Assembly (NCBI GenBank): GCA_963803375.1
Contig: CAWDMB010000004.1
Coordinates: forward strand, 62,001-126,000
DNA: 64,000 bases
From: JAOPZW01 sp963803375
Lineage (GTDB): Bacteria > Actinomycetota > Thermoleophilia > Solirubrobacterales > Solirubrobacteraceae
Direction: 5' to 3'
Positions 8,466 through 17,400 of this stretch are shown piece by piece (position 1 is the stretch's first letter; every line of letters begins with the position of its first letter). A program made the translations under genes and the position numbers. A model generated the notes under the pieces. That model ran no database searches, was not told where the DNA came from, and saw nothing but the letters and a program-made list of their open reading frames with translations.

Positions 8466-9836
8466 ATGGCCTCAACCCCCAACGACATCCGGAACGACGA
8501 TCTCCGAGCGGAGCTCAGCGGCGAGCTGCTCACGCTCGACGACCCCGGCTACGACGACGCACGAACGGTCTTCTTCAAGGGCGTTGATCGTCACCCGCTC
8601 GCGGTCGCGCGGGTAGCCGACGCGGAGGACGTCGCGCGAGTGGTCTCCTGTGCGCGCGAGGGCGGCCTCGAGCTGGCCGTCCGTAGCGGCGGCCACAGCC
8701 GCGCCGGCCACGGGACCAGCGAAGGCGGAATCGTCATCGACCTCTCCGGGATGAAGGGGCTCGAAGTCGATCGGGACGGCCGCACGGCCTGGGTCGAGAC
8801 CGGCATCACGGCGGGCGAGTACACGGCCACCACGGGCGAGCGCGGCCTCGTCACCGGCCTGGGCGACACGGGCTCTGTCGGCATCGGGGGGATCACGCTC
8901 GCCGGCGGCGTCGGGTTCCTGGCCCGCAAGAACGGGCTCACGATCGACGACCTGCTCGCTGCCGACGTGGTGACCGCGGACGGCGAGCTCGTGCGGGCGA
9001 GCGAGTCGAGCGAGCCCGACCTCTTCTGGGCGATACGCGGCGGCGAGGGCAACTTCGGCGTCGCCACCCGCTTGCAGCTGCGGCTGCACGAGATCTCGGA
9101 GATCGTCGGCGGCATGCTGATCCTGTCGGCGACGCCCGAGGTGATCACCGGCTTTCTCGAGGCGGCCGAGGCCGCTCCGGAGGAGCTCTCGACAATCGCC
9201 AACGTGATGCTGGCGCCGCCGATGCCGTTCATCCCCGAGGACGCCCACGGCAAGCCGATCTTGATCGGGCTGATGGCCTATGTCGGGCCGGTCGATCAGG
9301 GCGAGGCCGTGTTCGCGCCCTTCCGGGCCCTCGCCGAGCCATACGCCGACATGGTCCGGCCGATGCGCTACCCGGAGCTCTACGAGGGGCCGGAGCAGGA
9401 GGCCCGCTTCGCATCGGGCACCAACTTCTTCGCCGACTCGTTCGAGCCGGGCGCGCCGGAGGCGATCCTCGAGCAGCTCCCGCAGTCCGCCGCGATGATG
9501 AAGGCGGTCCAGTTGCGCGTCCTCGGCGGCGCCCTGGCACGGGTTCCCAACGACGCCACCGCCTTCGCTCACCGGGACCGCCGCCTGTTCGTCAACGTGG
9601 CGGCGATGTACGCGGACGCCGCCGAGCGGGAGACCCACGACGCCTGGGTCGCCCGCCTCGCCGATTCCCTCGGCAAGGACGGCGCGGGCGGCTATGTCGG
9701 CTTCCTCGGCGACGAGGACGAGTCGGCGATCCGCGCCGCGTATCCCGGCTCCACCTGGGACCGGCTGCGCCGGCTCAAGAGCCGCTACGACCCGGACAAC
9801 CTCTTCCGCCTCAACCACAACATCCCACCCGGCTAG
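8466..9836 (+). CDS. FAD-linked oxidase, BBE / 6-hydroxynicotine oxidase type
   Basis: 456 residues from ATG 8466, chosen because a purine-rich ribosome binding site (AAGAAGGAAAGGA, about 8444-8456) precedes it. The FAD-binding PCMH-type domain covers about 40-215 with RSGGHS (73-78). The His77 position is where this family attaches FAD covalently. The C-terminus (YDPDNLFRLNHNIPP) is the berberine-bridge signature. It should oxidise a small organic substrate using oxygen. It is convergent with the CBS-domain gene and follows the VOC-like remnant. Confidence 0.9.
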   Translation: MASTPNDIRNDDLRAELSGELLTLDDPGYDDARTVFFKGVDRHPLAVARVADAEDVARVVSCAREGGLELAVRSGGHSRAGHGTSEGGIVIDLSGMKGLEVDRDGRTAWVETGITAGEYTATTGERGLVTGLGDTGSVGIGGITLAGGVGFLARKNGLTIDDLLAADVVTADGELVRASESSEPDLFWAIRGGEGNFGVATRLQLRLHEISEIVGGMLILSATPEVITGFLEAAEAAPEELSTIANVMLAPPMPFIPEDAHGKPILIGLMAYVGPVDQGEAVFAPFRALAEPYADMVRPMRYPELYEGPEQEARFASGTNFFADSFEPGAPEAILEQLPQSAAMMKAVQLRVLGGALARVPNDATAFAHRDRRLFVNVAAMYADAAERETHDAWVARLADSLGKDGAGGYVGFLGDEDESAIRAAYPGSTWDRLRRLKSRYDPDNLFRLNHNIPPG

Positions 9837-9953
9837 CCTTGCGGACACGCTGGGTGCGCGGCGACTTGCTCGGCCGCGATGCACCGATCGCGAACGAGCG
9901 CGGGCCCCTGAGCGGCCGCCGGGCGACGTTGCTCAGCGGGTGATGAGTTGCCG

Positions 9954-10418
9954 TCACGTGGCGGCGAGGAAGCGGTCGGCGACGGCGCGGAAGAAGTCGC
10001 TGCGGGTGATGACGCCGATCACGCGGCCGTCGTCGACTACGGGGAGGATGAGCACGCGGTGGTGCAGGAAGGTCTCGGCGACCTGGGCGTCGGAGAAGTC
10101 GGTGCCGACCTCGACGTGCTCGGTGTTCATGTGGGTCCGGACGGGCTCGTGGCGGCAGGCGGCGCGCTTGTCGAGCGCCGTTTCGAGCGCGCGCGGAACG
10201 AAGCCGGCGTATTTGAGCTCGCCGAGGTAGCCGGGAAACAGGGCGCCGAAGAATTCGCGCTCGCCGAAGATCCCGCGCAACCGCCGATCGCGGTCGGCGA
10301 CCGGCAGGGCGGGAAGCTGGCTGACGAGCACTCGGCGTACGGCCTCCTGGACGGGGTCGTCGGTGGCGAGCACGGGGCTGTCGCGTACGAGCGAGTCGGC
10401 GACGGCGCGGGGGCTCAT
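9954..10418 (-). CDS. Tandem CBS-domain protein
   Basis: 154 residues from ATG 10418. Two CBS motifs are visible: residues about 8-60 (SPVLATDDPVQEAVRRVLVS) and 95-150 (HRVLILPVVDDGRVIGVITR). CBS pairs bind adenosyl ligands and regulate partners. Its ATG overlaps the stop of the transporter (ATGA), so the protein probably senses energy state or ligand for that transporter. No catalytic domain is attached. Confidence 0.85.
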   Translation of the reverse strand: MSPRAVADSLVRDSPVLATDDPVQEAVRRVLVSQLPALPVADRDRRLRGIFGEREFFGALFPGYLGELKYAGFVPRALETALDKRAACRHEPVRTHMNTEHVEVGTDFSDAQVAETFLHHRVLILPVVDDGRVIGVITRSDFFRAVADRFLAAT

Positions 10419-11674
10419 AGGAGGTACCTGAGGGTGATGTAGGCGGTCGCGAGCAGGAGCGAGACGAGCGTGACGGGCAGGCCGATGCGCAGGAAGGTCA
10501 TGAAGCCGATCGGACGTCCGGCGCGTGCGGCCATGCCGGCGGCGGCGACGTTGGCGGCGGCGGCGATCAGCGTGGCGTTGCCGCCGAAGCAGGCGCCGAG
10601 CGCGAGCGCCCACCAGTAGGCGTCGTCGCCGTCGTTGCCGGATTGCAGCTGCTCGACGACCGGGATCATCGCGGCGGTGAAGGGGATGTTGTCGACCAGC
10701 CCGGAGCCGATCGCCGACGCCCAGGTGATGCCGAGCAGCTCGGCGTTGCGGTTGCCGTCGGTGAGGTTGGCGATGCCGGCCGCGACCTCGTCGATGGCGC
10801 CGGTCTCTTCCAGCGCGCCGACCATCACGAAGAGGCCGATGAAGAAGAACAGGGTCGGCCACTCGATGCCGGCCAAGGACCGCTCGAGCGGTTGCCGGCT
10901 GATCAGCAGCATCGCGGTCGCGCCGGTCAGCGCGACGGTGGCCGGCTCGACGTGCAGCGCCTGGTGGGCGAAGAACAGGACGATGGTGGCAACCAGGATC
11001 GGCACGGTGCGCTTGAGCTCGGGCATGTCCTCGATCGAGCGCCGAGCGTCGAGCGCCATTACGCGCTCGCGCGCCTTGGGCGCAACCTGCAGGCGCCCTC
11101 GGTACACGAGATACAGCCCGCCGGTGACCACGACGAAGGTGACCGCCGCGATCGGCGCGACATTGACGATGAACGCGTCGAACGAGAGCCCCGTGGCGCC
11201 GGCGATCATGATGTTCGGCGGGTCGCCGATCAGCGTCGCAGTGCCACCGATGTTGGAGACGAGGATCTCGATGATCACCAGCGGCAGCGGGTCGAGGTCC
11301 AGCGCGTCGGCCAGCAGGAAGGTGATCGGCACCATCAGCAGCACCGTGGTGAGGTTGTCCAGGAACGCCGACAGGACCGCCGTAGTGGTGGCCAGCGAGA
11401 CGACGATCGCCAGCGGGTGGCCGCGCGAGAGCTGGCCGGCGCGGATCGCGATCCACGTGTAGACGCCGGTCGGCTCGGTGATCTTGACCATCAGCATCAT
11501 CCCGGCGAGCAGCCCGAGCGTGTTCCAATCGATCGCCTCGATCGCGGCGTGCTGATCGATCGTCTGCGTGAGCAGCATCAGCACCGCGCCGAGCAGCGCG
11601 ACCTTGGTGCGGTCCATCCGCTCGGTGGCGACCACCGCCAGCGCGGCGGCGAAGATGCAGATGGCGAGCGCCAT
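10415..11674 (-). CDS. ArsB/NhaD-superfamily ion transporter
   Basis: 419 residues from ATG 11674, which gives a membrane-type N-terminus (MALAICIFAAALAVVATERM) and overlaps the previous stop by one base. Ten or more hydrophobic segments and the two pseudo-repeated signatures of the IT superfamily are present: NIGGTATLIGDPPN and GLVDNIPFTAAMIP. Family members carry arsenite, Na+/H+ or dicarboxylates; substrate is not decided by sequence. The coupled CBS protein suggests regulated ion flux. No arsenic genes are adjacent, so Na+/H+ exchange is at least as likely. Confidence 0.85.
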   Translation of the reverse strand: MALAICIFAAALAVVATERMDRTKVALLGAVLMLLTQTIDQHAAIEAIDWNTLGLLAGMMLMVKITEPTGVYTWIAIRAGQLSRGHPLAIVVSLATTTAVLSAFLDNLTTVLLMVPITFLLADALDLDPLPLVIIEILVSNIGGTATLIGDPPNIMIAGATGLSFDAFIVNVAPIAAVTFVVVTGGLYLVYRGRLQVAPKARERVMALDARRSIEDMPELKRTVPILVATIVLFFAHQALHVEPATVALTGATAMLLISRQPLERSLAGIEWPTLFFFIGLFVMVGALEETGAIDEVAAGIANLTDGNRNAELLGITWASAIGSGLVDNIPFTAAMIPVVEQLQSGNDGDDAYWWALALGACFGGNATLIAAAANVAAAGMAARAGRPIGFMTFLRIGLPVTLVSLLLATAYITLRYLL

Positions 11675-12009
11675 CAGCGGGGTTTCGCCGGCGGCGCGAC
11701 GCTGCCGTCGGCGAGGAACGCGACGGGCCGCAGGCCGAGCAGGCACAGGTCGGCCAGCCACTCCGCGCAGGGGGCGCCATCAGCAAAGCCGGCGTGCTGT
11801 GCGTGCGCTGCCAGGTGCAGCTCGAGCATCCAGTCCCATCCGTGTGGGTGGCGCTCGGACGCGCTGGCCAGATGCGTGAGCTCGGCGCGCTCGACGGCGT
11901 CGAGCGCGAGCAGCCGGCTGGCCTCCTCGAGCGCCCAGAGCTCGGCCTGCTCGGCGGAGAGGTGGTACGGGCGAGTCCAGAAGACAAGTACGCGAGCCAT
12001 CGCGCTCAT
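11674..12009 (-). CDS. Small hypothetical protein in transporter operon
   Basis: 111 residues, or 108 if the second ATG at 12000 is used. It has no membrane segment and is rich in Trp, His and Leu (MARVLVFWTRPYHLSAEQAE; HPHGWDWMLELHL). I do not recognise a family. The acidic and aromatic pattern and compact size could fit an alpha/beta-barrel ligand-binding fold, but this is a guess. It is tightly coupled to the transporter gene (TGATG overlap), which supports it being real. Confidence 0.55.
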   Translation of the reverse strand: MSAMARVLVFWTRPYHLSAEQAELWALEEASRLLALDAVERAELTHLASASERHPHGWDWMLELHLAAHAQHAGFADGAPCAEWLADLCLLGLRPVAFLADGSVAPPAKPR

Positions 12010-12021
12010 GACCGCTCGCGC

Positions 12022-12563
12022 TTAGGCGTACTTGCGACGACGCCGCGGGCGATCGAAGTCCAGCCGCGCCCTCGGCGGCGCGCCAGCCGGGTCCGGCAGT
12101 GGGGTGAGCGAGCGCAGCATGGCCGAGCGGCATGCATCAAGCTCGGCCCGGCTGACGGCGAGCGTCTCGCCGATCTCGACCGGTTCGAGGTCGTCGAGCA
12201 TGCCCCGGATCGCCTGCTCGCGCGGTCCGAGTCGCGCGAGCGCCGCTTGGGCGATCGCGGCCGGGGTCGCCGGGAACACCCGGCGACCCCGGGCCAGCGT
12301 CCGGACGGCCGTACACAGCTCGTCGGGTAGCGACCCCGTGCTGACACCCCGTCGGCTTCGGCGCGGCTATCCGCGCCGCCCAGGATCGCGTCCGCGCTGC
12401 CCGCGGCATCGGCGACGACCATGTCGGCTTCGTCGTCGATGAGTTTCCCGATCCCGAGGCGGATCGCGGCATGATCGTCGACCACGAGAACGCGAATCGC
12501 TTGGGGCTCGGCGAGCGGCGCCGATCCGGGGTCGGAGTTGGAATGCGGGAGACGAGGAATCAT
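12022..12563 (-). pseudogene. Broken NarL/LuxR-type response regulator
   Basis: From ATG 12563 the frame reads a receiver start (IRVLVVDDHAAIRLGIGKLI, then VVADAAG). After about 60 codons it goes out of register. A second frame continues with a recognisable receiver end (LPDELCTAVRTLARGRRVFP) and a LuxR-like helix-turn-helix (LGPREQAIRGMLDDLEPVEI...). The middle of the receiver, including the phospho-acceptor Asp and the switch Lys, is missing, so an internal deletion plus frameshift has occurred. It sits just upstream of the transporter operon and may once have controlled it. Confidence 0.65.
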
Positions 12564-12852
12564 CGGTTGCGCGCATCGGCCGTTCTCAGCGTCGCGTTTG
12601 AGCCGTTGGAGCGAAATGGGGATCGCCCCCCAACCAAAGGCCCGACGGACCCCATCCGCCAACGCGGCCCGCCGCTCGGTCGCCGCAGCGGCGCGCTCGA
12701 TCGCGGGGGCCGCGACGGTCGGCGGGCGGCCCGGCCTCGCGGAGAGGTCGCCGTCGAGGTGAGCCGCGCGGCGTCGCCGTGGGGGACGGACGGTGGCGCG
12801 ATGGATGGTGCCCCGTATGGCCAGCGCCGTCCGCCGCGGCGACGATGCGTGC

Positions 12853-13761
12853 ATGGCTGCTTCTCGAGCGAGCTTCGGTCGCGACGTGGGCCTCCAAGTA
12901 CGGATGCTGTTGACGATGGCGCTGCTGGGCCTGCTGTACGTCGTGCTCGTGGTGGCGTTGCTGGCGGCCGGCGTCGGCACCGCGGCGATGCTGGTGATCG
13001 TCGCCGGCCTGGCGCTGGCGCAGCTGTTGTTGTCGGACAAGCTGGCGCTGCGCGCGATCGGCGCGCGCGAGGTCTCGCCGCGCGAGGCGCCGGGCCTGCA
13101 CGCGATGATCGAGCGGTTGTGCGTGCAGGCCGATCTGCCCAAGCCGCGGATCGCGATCGCCCAGACGGCGGTGCCCAACGCGTTTGCGCTGGGCCGTTCG
13201 CCGCGCCGCGCGGTGGTGTGCGCGACGACGGGGATCCTCGAGCTGCTCGAGCCCCACGAGCTCGAGGGCGTGATGGCGCACGAGCTCGCGCACGTCAAGC
13301 ACCGCGACGTGCTGATCATGACCGTGGCGAGCTTCTTCGCCACCGTGGCGGCGATGGTGGTGCAGTTCGGGCTGTTCTTCGGCGGCCGCGACCGCGAGGG
13401 CGGCCAGCCGGCGTTCGCGGTGGTGCTGGTCGTGTCGGTCGTCGTCTACGCGGTGTCGTTCGTGTTGATGTTGGCGCTGTCGCGCTATCGCGAGTTCGTG
13501 GCCGATCGCGGCGCGGCGCTGACCACCGGGCGCCCGAGCGCGCTGGCCTCCGCGCTGATGAAGCTGTCCGACGGCATCGGGCGCGTCCCGCAGCGCGATC
13601 TGCGCGCGGCCGGCGAGCTGAACGCGTTCTTCATCGTTCCCGCGCGCGCGAGGGGCACGCTGCGCTCGCTGCTCTCGACGCACCCCCCGATGGAGCAGCG
13701 GATCGCGGCGCTCGCGCGGCTCGAGGCGCAGCTGCAGCGCCCGGCGCCCGCCGCGGCGTGA
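12853..13761 (+). CDS. htpX: M48-family membrane metalloprotease HtpX
   Basis: 302 residues from ATG 12853, chosen because the preceding codons are not HtpX-like. Two N-terminal membrane segments (about 18-40 and 43-60), zinc motif HELAH at 143-147 with a flanking conserved Glu in YREFVADRG, and two further membrane segments (about 155-170 and 185-205) are visible. HtpX degrades damaged membrane proteins at the cytoplasmic face. It is upstream of a CorC-like gene and a two-component pair. The reading is secure; regulation is not visible. Confidence 0.93.
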   Translation: MAASRASFGRDVGLQVRMLLTMALLGLLYVVLVVALLAAGVGTAAMLVIVAGLALAQLLLSDKLALRAIGAREVSPREAPGLHAMIERLCVQADLPKPRIAIAQTAVPNAFALGRSPRRAVVCATTGILELLEPHELEGVMAHELAHVKHRDVLIMTVASFFATVAAMVVQFGLFFGGRDREGGQPAFAVVLVVSVVVYAVSFVLMLALSRYREFVADRGAALTTGRPSALASALMKLSDGIGRVPQRDLRAAGELNAFFIVPARARGTLRSLLSTHPPMEQRIAALARLEAQLQRPAPAAA

Positions 13762-13828
13762 ACGCGGACGCGATGATGAGCTCGGTGGACGGCGAGTTAC
13801 CTCGGGAACCTGTGGAGCGTGAGCGGCG

Positions 13829-15118
13829 ATGGCGCTTGGGCTGATCGTCGCGCTGCTGCTGGTCGTCGCGAACGGGTTCTTCGTGGCGACGGAGTTCGCC
13901 GTGGCGCGGCTGCGGCTGACCGAGATCGACGAGATGGAGCGCGCGCGCCGGCCCGGGGCGCGCTCGGCGCGCCACGCGGTCGAGCACATCGACGCCTACC
14001 TGGCCGCCTGTCAGCTCGGGATCACGCTGGCCAGCATCGGGCTCGGCGTGATCGGTAAGCCCGCGTTCGAGGACCTGCTGCGGCCGCTGCTGGCCGACGG
14101 CGCGAGCGTCGCGGGCTTCGGCGTGGCCGCCGCGTTGGCATTCTCGATCATCACGCTGCTGCACGTGGTGGTCGGCGAGCTGGCACCCAAGAGCGTGGCG
14201 ATCTCGCGCACGCGGCGCACCGCGCTGCTCGTCGCGCCGTGGATGCGCGGGTTCTATCTGATGACCAAGCCCGCGGTCGATCTGTTCAACGCAATGGGCA
14301 ACCTGCTGCTCAAACCGTTCGGCATCCCGCCGGCCAGCGAGGCCGGTCACGCCCCGCACTCCGAGGACGAGCTGCGCGCCCTGCTGCGCCAAAGCCAGCG
14401 TGAGGGGCTGATCGACGCGGGAGATCGCGAGCTGACCGAGAACGTGTTCGCCTTCGGCGACCGCCGCGCGCGCGAGATCATGACGCCGCGCCCGGAGATC
14501 GACTACGTGACCACCGACGCCGACCTCACCGCGGTCGCCCGCCGCGCGATGGCCGGCGGCCACACCCGGCTGCCGCTGTGCCAGCCGAGCGGCGGCCTGG
14601 ACGCGCCCGCTGGGGTCATCCACGTCAAGGACCTCATGCAGGCGGCGCTGGAGCGCCGCGAGCTGACGCCGGGCGACCTCGCGCGCCCGCTCGGCCGGGT
14701 GTCGGAGTCGACGCTGCTCAGCGAGCTGCTGCGCGACCTTCGCCGCGGCCGCCAGCACATCGCGCTGGTCGCCGACGAGCACGGCACCACCACCGGGCTG
14801 GTGACCATGGAGGACATTCTCGAGGAGCTGGTCGGCGAGATCGAAGACGAGTTCGACCCCGAAGCCGACCAGGCGATCACGCGCGACGGCGACGTCGCCG
14901 CGGTGCAGGGCGGCGCATCGATCAGGCTGCTGGCCCAGGAGCTGGGCTTCGAGGTCGGCGAGCCGCGTGAGGCGACGATCGGCGGCCACCTGGTTGAGAT
15001 GCTCGGCCGCGTCCCCGACGCGGGCGAGTTCGTCGAGCTCGACGGCTACCGCATCGAGGTCTGCGGCGTCGAGGAGACGCGCGTCACGCGCCTGCGGTTC
15101 CAGCCGCGCCAGCCATGA
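13829..15118 (+). CDS. CorC/HlyC-family (CNNM-CBS) membrane protein
   Basis: 429 residues. An N-terminal DUF21/CNNM membrane domain (about 1-190), with NGFFVATEFAVARLRLTEID and three or four hydrophobic stretches, is followed by a CBS pair (about 205-325, including REIMTPRPEIDYV and HGTTTGLVTMEDILEELVGE) and a C-terminal CorC/HlyC transport-associated domain. Homologues move or regulate Mg2+ or Co2+. The histidine kinase start overlaps its stop (ATGA), so membrane sensing and ion transport are co-transcribed. Confidence 0.9.
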   Translation: MALGLIVALLLVVANGFFVATEFAVARLRLTEIDEMERARRPGARSARHAVEHIDAYLAACQLGITLASIGLGVIGKPAFEDLLRPLLADGASVAGFGVAAALAFSIITLLHVVVGELAPKSVAISRTRRTALLVAPWMRGFYLMTKPAVDLFNAMGNLLLKPFGIPPASEAGHAPHSEDELRALLRQSQREGLIDAGDRELTENVFAFGDRRAREIMTPRPEIDYVTTDADLTAVARRAMAGGHTRLPLCQPSGGLDAPAGVIHVKDLMQAALERRELTPGDLARPLGRVSESTLLSELLRDLRRGRQHIALVADEHGTTTGLVTMEDILEELVGEIEDEFDPEADQAITRDGDVAAVQGGASIRLLAQELGFEVGEPREATIGGHLVEMLGRVPDAGEFVELDGYRIEVCGVEETRVTRLRFQPRQP

Positions 15119-16164
15119 ACGCGTCTGAGCCTCGGTCCGCTTCCTCGGCCCGCACGCGGCGTGCACGAGCCGCCGCGCGAGCGCGCCGTCTGCAGCAGTC
15201 CTACCCGCGCCTGTTCTGGCGCATCTTCATCGCCAACGCCGCCGTGCTCGCGCTGGCGTGCACGGCCGCCGTGCTCGTGCTGTCGCCCGCGGTGGCGCTC
15301 GAGGAGCTGGGCATCTTCGCCGGAGCGGTGACGATCATGGTCGCCGTGAACCTGCTGGTCACGCGCCGGATCGTCGCTCCGCTCGAGCAGCTGGTGGCGC
15401 TGATGCGCCGGGTCGACCCGCTCGTTCCCGGCGAGCCCGTGCGGGTGGGCGGCGGCCCCTCGGAGGCGACCGAGCTGGCGCAGGCCTTCAACGAGGTGCT
15501 CACGCGCCTGGAGGACGAGCGCGCTGAGAGCACCCGCCGCGCGCTCGACGCGCAGGAATCAGAGCGCCTACGCGTCGCGCAGGAGCTCCACGACGAGGTC
15601 GGCCAGAACCTCACGGCCGCCCTGCTGCAACTCGGCCGGGTCAACAAGCGTGCCCCCGCCGAGCTGCGCGCCGAGCTGTCGCAGGCCGCCGAGACGGTGC
15701 GCGAGAACCTTGACGACCTGCGGCGCATCGCGCAGCGATTGCGCCCTCAGGAGCTCGACGAGCTCGGCCTGGCCAGCGCGCTCGCGCAGTTCTCAGACCG
15801 TCTCAGCGAGCAGGCGGGACTATCGATCGCGCGGCGCTTCGATCGCGATCTGCCCGTCCTGGGCTACGAGGAGGAGCTCGTGATCTACCGCGTCGCGCAG
15901 GAGGCGCTGACCAACGTCGTGCGCCACGCGCACGCCTCGCGCGCCGAACTGGTCCTCGAGCGCGCGCCCGACCGGCTGATCCTGCGCGTCAGCGATGACG
16001 GCCGCGGCCTGGGCGATAGCGCAGCGGGCGCCGGCGGGATTCGTGGGATGCGCGAGCGGGCGGCCCTGATCCGCGCCAAACTGAGCATCGAGCCGCGGGG
16101 CGCGGGCGGCACCGAGGTCGCGCTGCACGTGCCGCTCAGCGAGGACGGCCTGTGGTACCGCTGA
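15115..16164 (+). CDS. NarL-type sensor histidine kinase
   Basis: 349 residues. Two membrane segments (about 36-58 and 65-83) flank almost no extracellular loop, so it probably senses membrane or intracellular state. A HAMP linker (about 84-135), HisKA_3 box with phospho-acceptor His159 in VAQELHDEVGQNL, and a HATPase domain with EALTNVVRHA and DDGRGLG follow. It overlaps the corC-like gene by 4 bases and the response regulator by 13, making a cognate pair with the next gene. Confidence 0.92.
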   Translation: MNASEPRSASSARTRRARAAARARRLQQSYPRLFWRIFIANAAVLALACTAAVLVLSPAVALEELGIFAGAVTIMVAVNLLVTRRIVAPLEQLVALMRRVDPLVPGEPVRVGGGPSEATELAQAFNEVLTRLEDERAESTRRALDAQESERLRVAQELHDEVGQNLTAALLQLGRVNKRAPAELRAELSQAAETVRENLDDLRRIAQRLRPQELDELGLASALAQFSDRLSEQAGLSIARRFDRDLPVLGYEEELVIYRVAQEALTNVVRHAHASRAELVLERAPDRLILRVSDDGRGLGDSAAGAGGIRGMRERAALIRAKLSIEPRGAGGTEVALHVPLSEDGLWYR

Positions 16165-16808
16165 CCACGCGCATCCTGCTCGCCGACGACCACGTCGTCG
16201 TCCGTCACGGGCTGCGGCTCGTTCTTGACGCCGAACCCGACCTGCGCGTTGTCGCCGAAGCGGGCGATGGCGCCGCGGCCGTCGAGCGCGCGCTCGCCGA
16301 CGACGTCGATCTCGCCATCCTCGACATCACGATGCCCCGCATGAGCGGCCTGCGGGCCGCGCACGAGCTCGCCCGCCGCAGGCCGCAGCTGCGCGTGCTG
16401 ATCCTCTCGATGCACGAAAGCGAGCAGTACCTCTACGAGGCGCTGCGCGCCGGCGCCGCCGGATACGTGCTCAAGTCGGTCGCCGACCGCGACCTCGTCG
16501 AAGCCTGCCGCGCCGCGATGCGCGGCGAGCCGTTCCTCTACCCCGGCGCCGTCCGCGCGCTGATCCGCGACTACCTCCAACGCGCGCGCGCCGGCGAGGC
16601 GGTCCGCGAGGACCCGCTCACGCCCCGCGAGCTGGAGATCGTCCAGCTCATCGCCGAAAGCCGCACCGGCAAGGACATCGCCGAGCTGTTGACCATCAGC
16701 GAGAAGACCGTCGAGCGCCACCGCGCGAACATCCTCGACAAGCTCGGGCTGCGCGACCGCGTACAGCTCACCCGCTACGCGATCCGCCGCGGACTCATCG
16801 AACCTTAG
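16152..16808 (+). CDS. NarL/FixJ-family response regulator
   Basis: 218 residues from GTG 16152. Receiver domain about 5-122 with phospho-acceptor Asp58 (LAILDITMP), Thr/Ser and Lys switch residues (ILSM and YVLKS), then a LuxR helix-turn-helix about 150-210 (LTPRELEIVQLIAESRTGKD; SEKTVERHRANI). It overlaps the kinase gene. It probably controls the linked CorC/HtpX functions, though no binding site can be named. Confidence 0.93.
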   Translation: MVPLTTRILLADDHVVVRHGLRLVLDAEPDLRVVAEAGDGAAAVERALADDVDLAILDITMPRMSGLRAAHELARRRPQLRVLILSMHESEQYLYEALRAGAAGYVLKSVADRDLVEACRAAMRGEPFLYPGAVRALIRDYLQRARAGEAVREDPLTPRELEIVQLIAESRTGKDIAELLTISEKTVERHRANILDKLGLRDRVQLTRYAIRRGLIEP

Positions 16809-17189
16809 GCCCCGCACCGCGAGGGTCGCGCACGCCAAAGATGCGGGGCGCCACCCATGGCCAAACGCCAGCCGCCCAGCGATGCTGGCTGCGTCATGCG
16901 ATCCGCCCGCCGAGCCCTCCGATGCCACCGCTGATGAGCACGATCTGCCAACGCGCACACGCGCACCGGCTCGTCGCAGCCAGAAACTGGGCGATGATCG
17001 CGCTCCAGTCGCGGTGGCTGGCCGAACACCACGAGTGCCCGCGCAACGCCCACCCGCCCCGGGGGCGGCCGACCGGGCAGCACTGAGCGGACCGACGACA
17101 CCGGACCCCGGCGCCGCCCCGGCGTCGGGGTCGCGCGCGGTCCGGCGCTGCCGCGTCACTGACCCTCGCCGATGTCCCGCACGCTGGCT
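16809..17189. other. Intergenic stretch without a supported gene
   Basis: About 380 bases between the response regulator and the methyltransferase remnant. A short minus-strand run reads VLISGGIGGLGGRIA, which resembles a nucleotide-binding loop but has a stop right after it and no supporting context. No tRNA, repeat or clear terminator is seen. It may be more decayed coding sequence from the same event that broke the methyltransferase. Confidence 0.4.
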
Positions 17190-17400
17190 CGGGGCGATGG
17201 CTTGGCCGGCATCGTCGACTTGCTGCACTGCGTGCCGGGTGTCGCTGGTCTACCGTGGCGAAGGCCTGGGCACAGCATCGGCGAGCAGAAGGCGCTCGAA
17301 CTGCTCGACGAGGCGGGCTTCGAGCGAGTCGAGATCAAGCGCGTCGACGGTGACCATCTTCGACAACTACTACATCGCCTCGGTCCCCGGGACACCGTGA
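17190..17400 (+). pseudogene. Remnant of a class I SAM methyltransferase C-terminus
   Basis: Two frames must be alternated to read a methyltransferase tail. One frame gives RVSLVYRGEGLGTA, then the other IGEQKALELLDEAGFERVEI and KRVDGD, then the first again IFDNYYIAS. This is the typical ending of UbiE-like proteins whose tail reads GGEGLG, GEQ, LLxxAGF and YYVA. Only about 70 codons remain and at least two register changes occur, so it is a decayed 3' fragment just upstream of the monooxygenase. Confidence 0.55.

Noticed and set aside
12022..12279. Separate small LuxR-type protein
   Set aside because: It has no start context and reads as the end of the broken response regulator upstream.
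16890..16950. Minus-strand VLISGGIGGLGGRIA as a Rossmann gene remnant
   Set aside because: Single motif followed by a stop; no flanking similarity in any frame.
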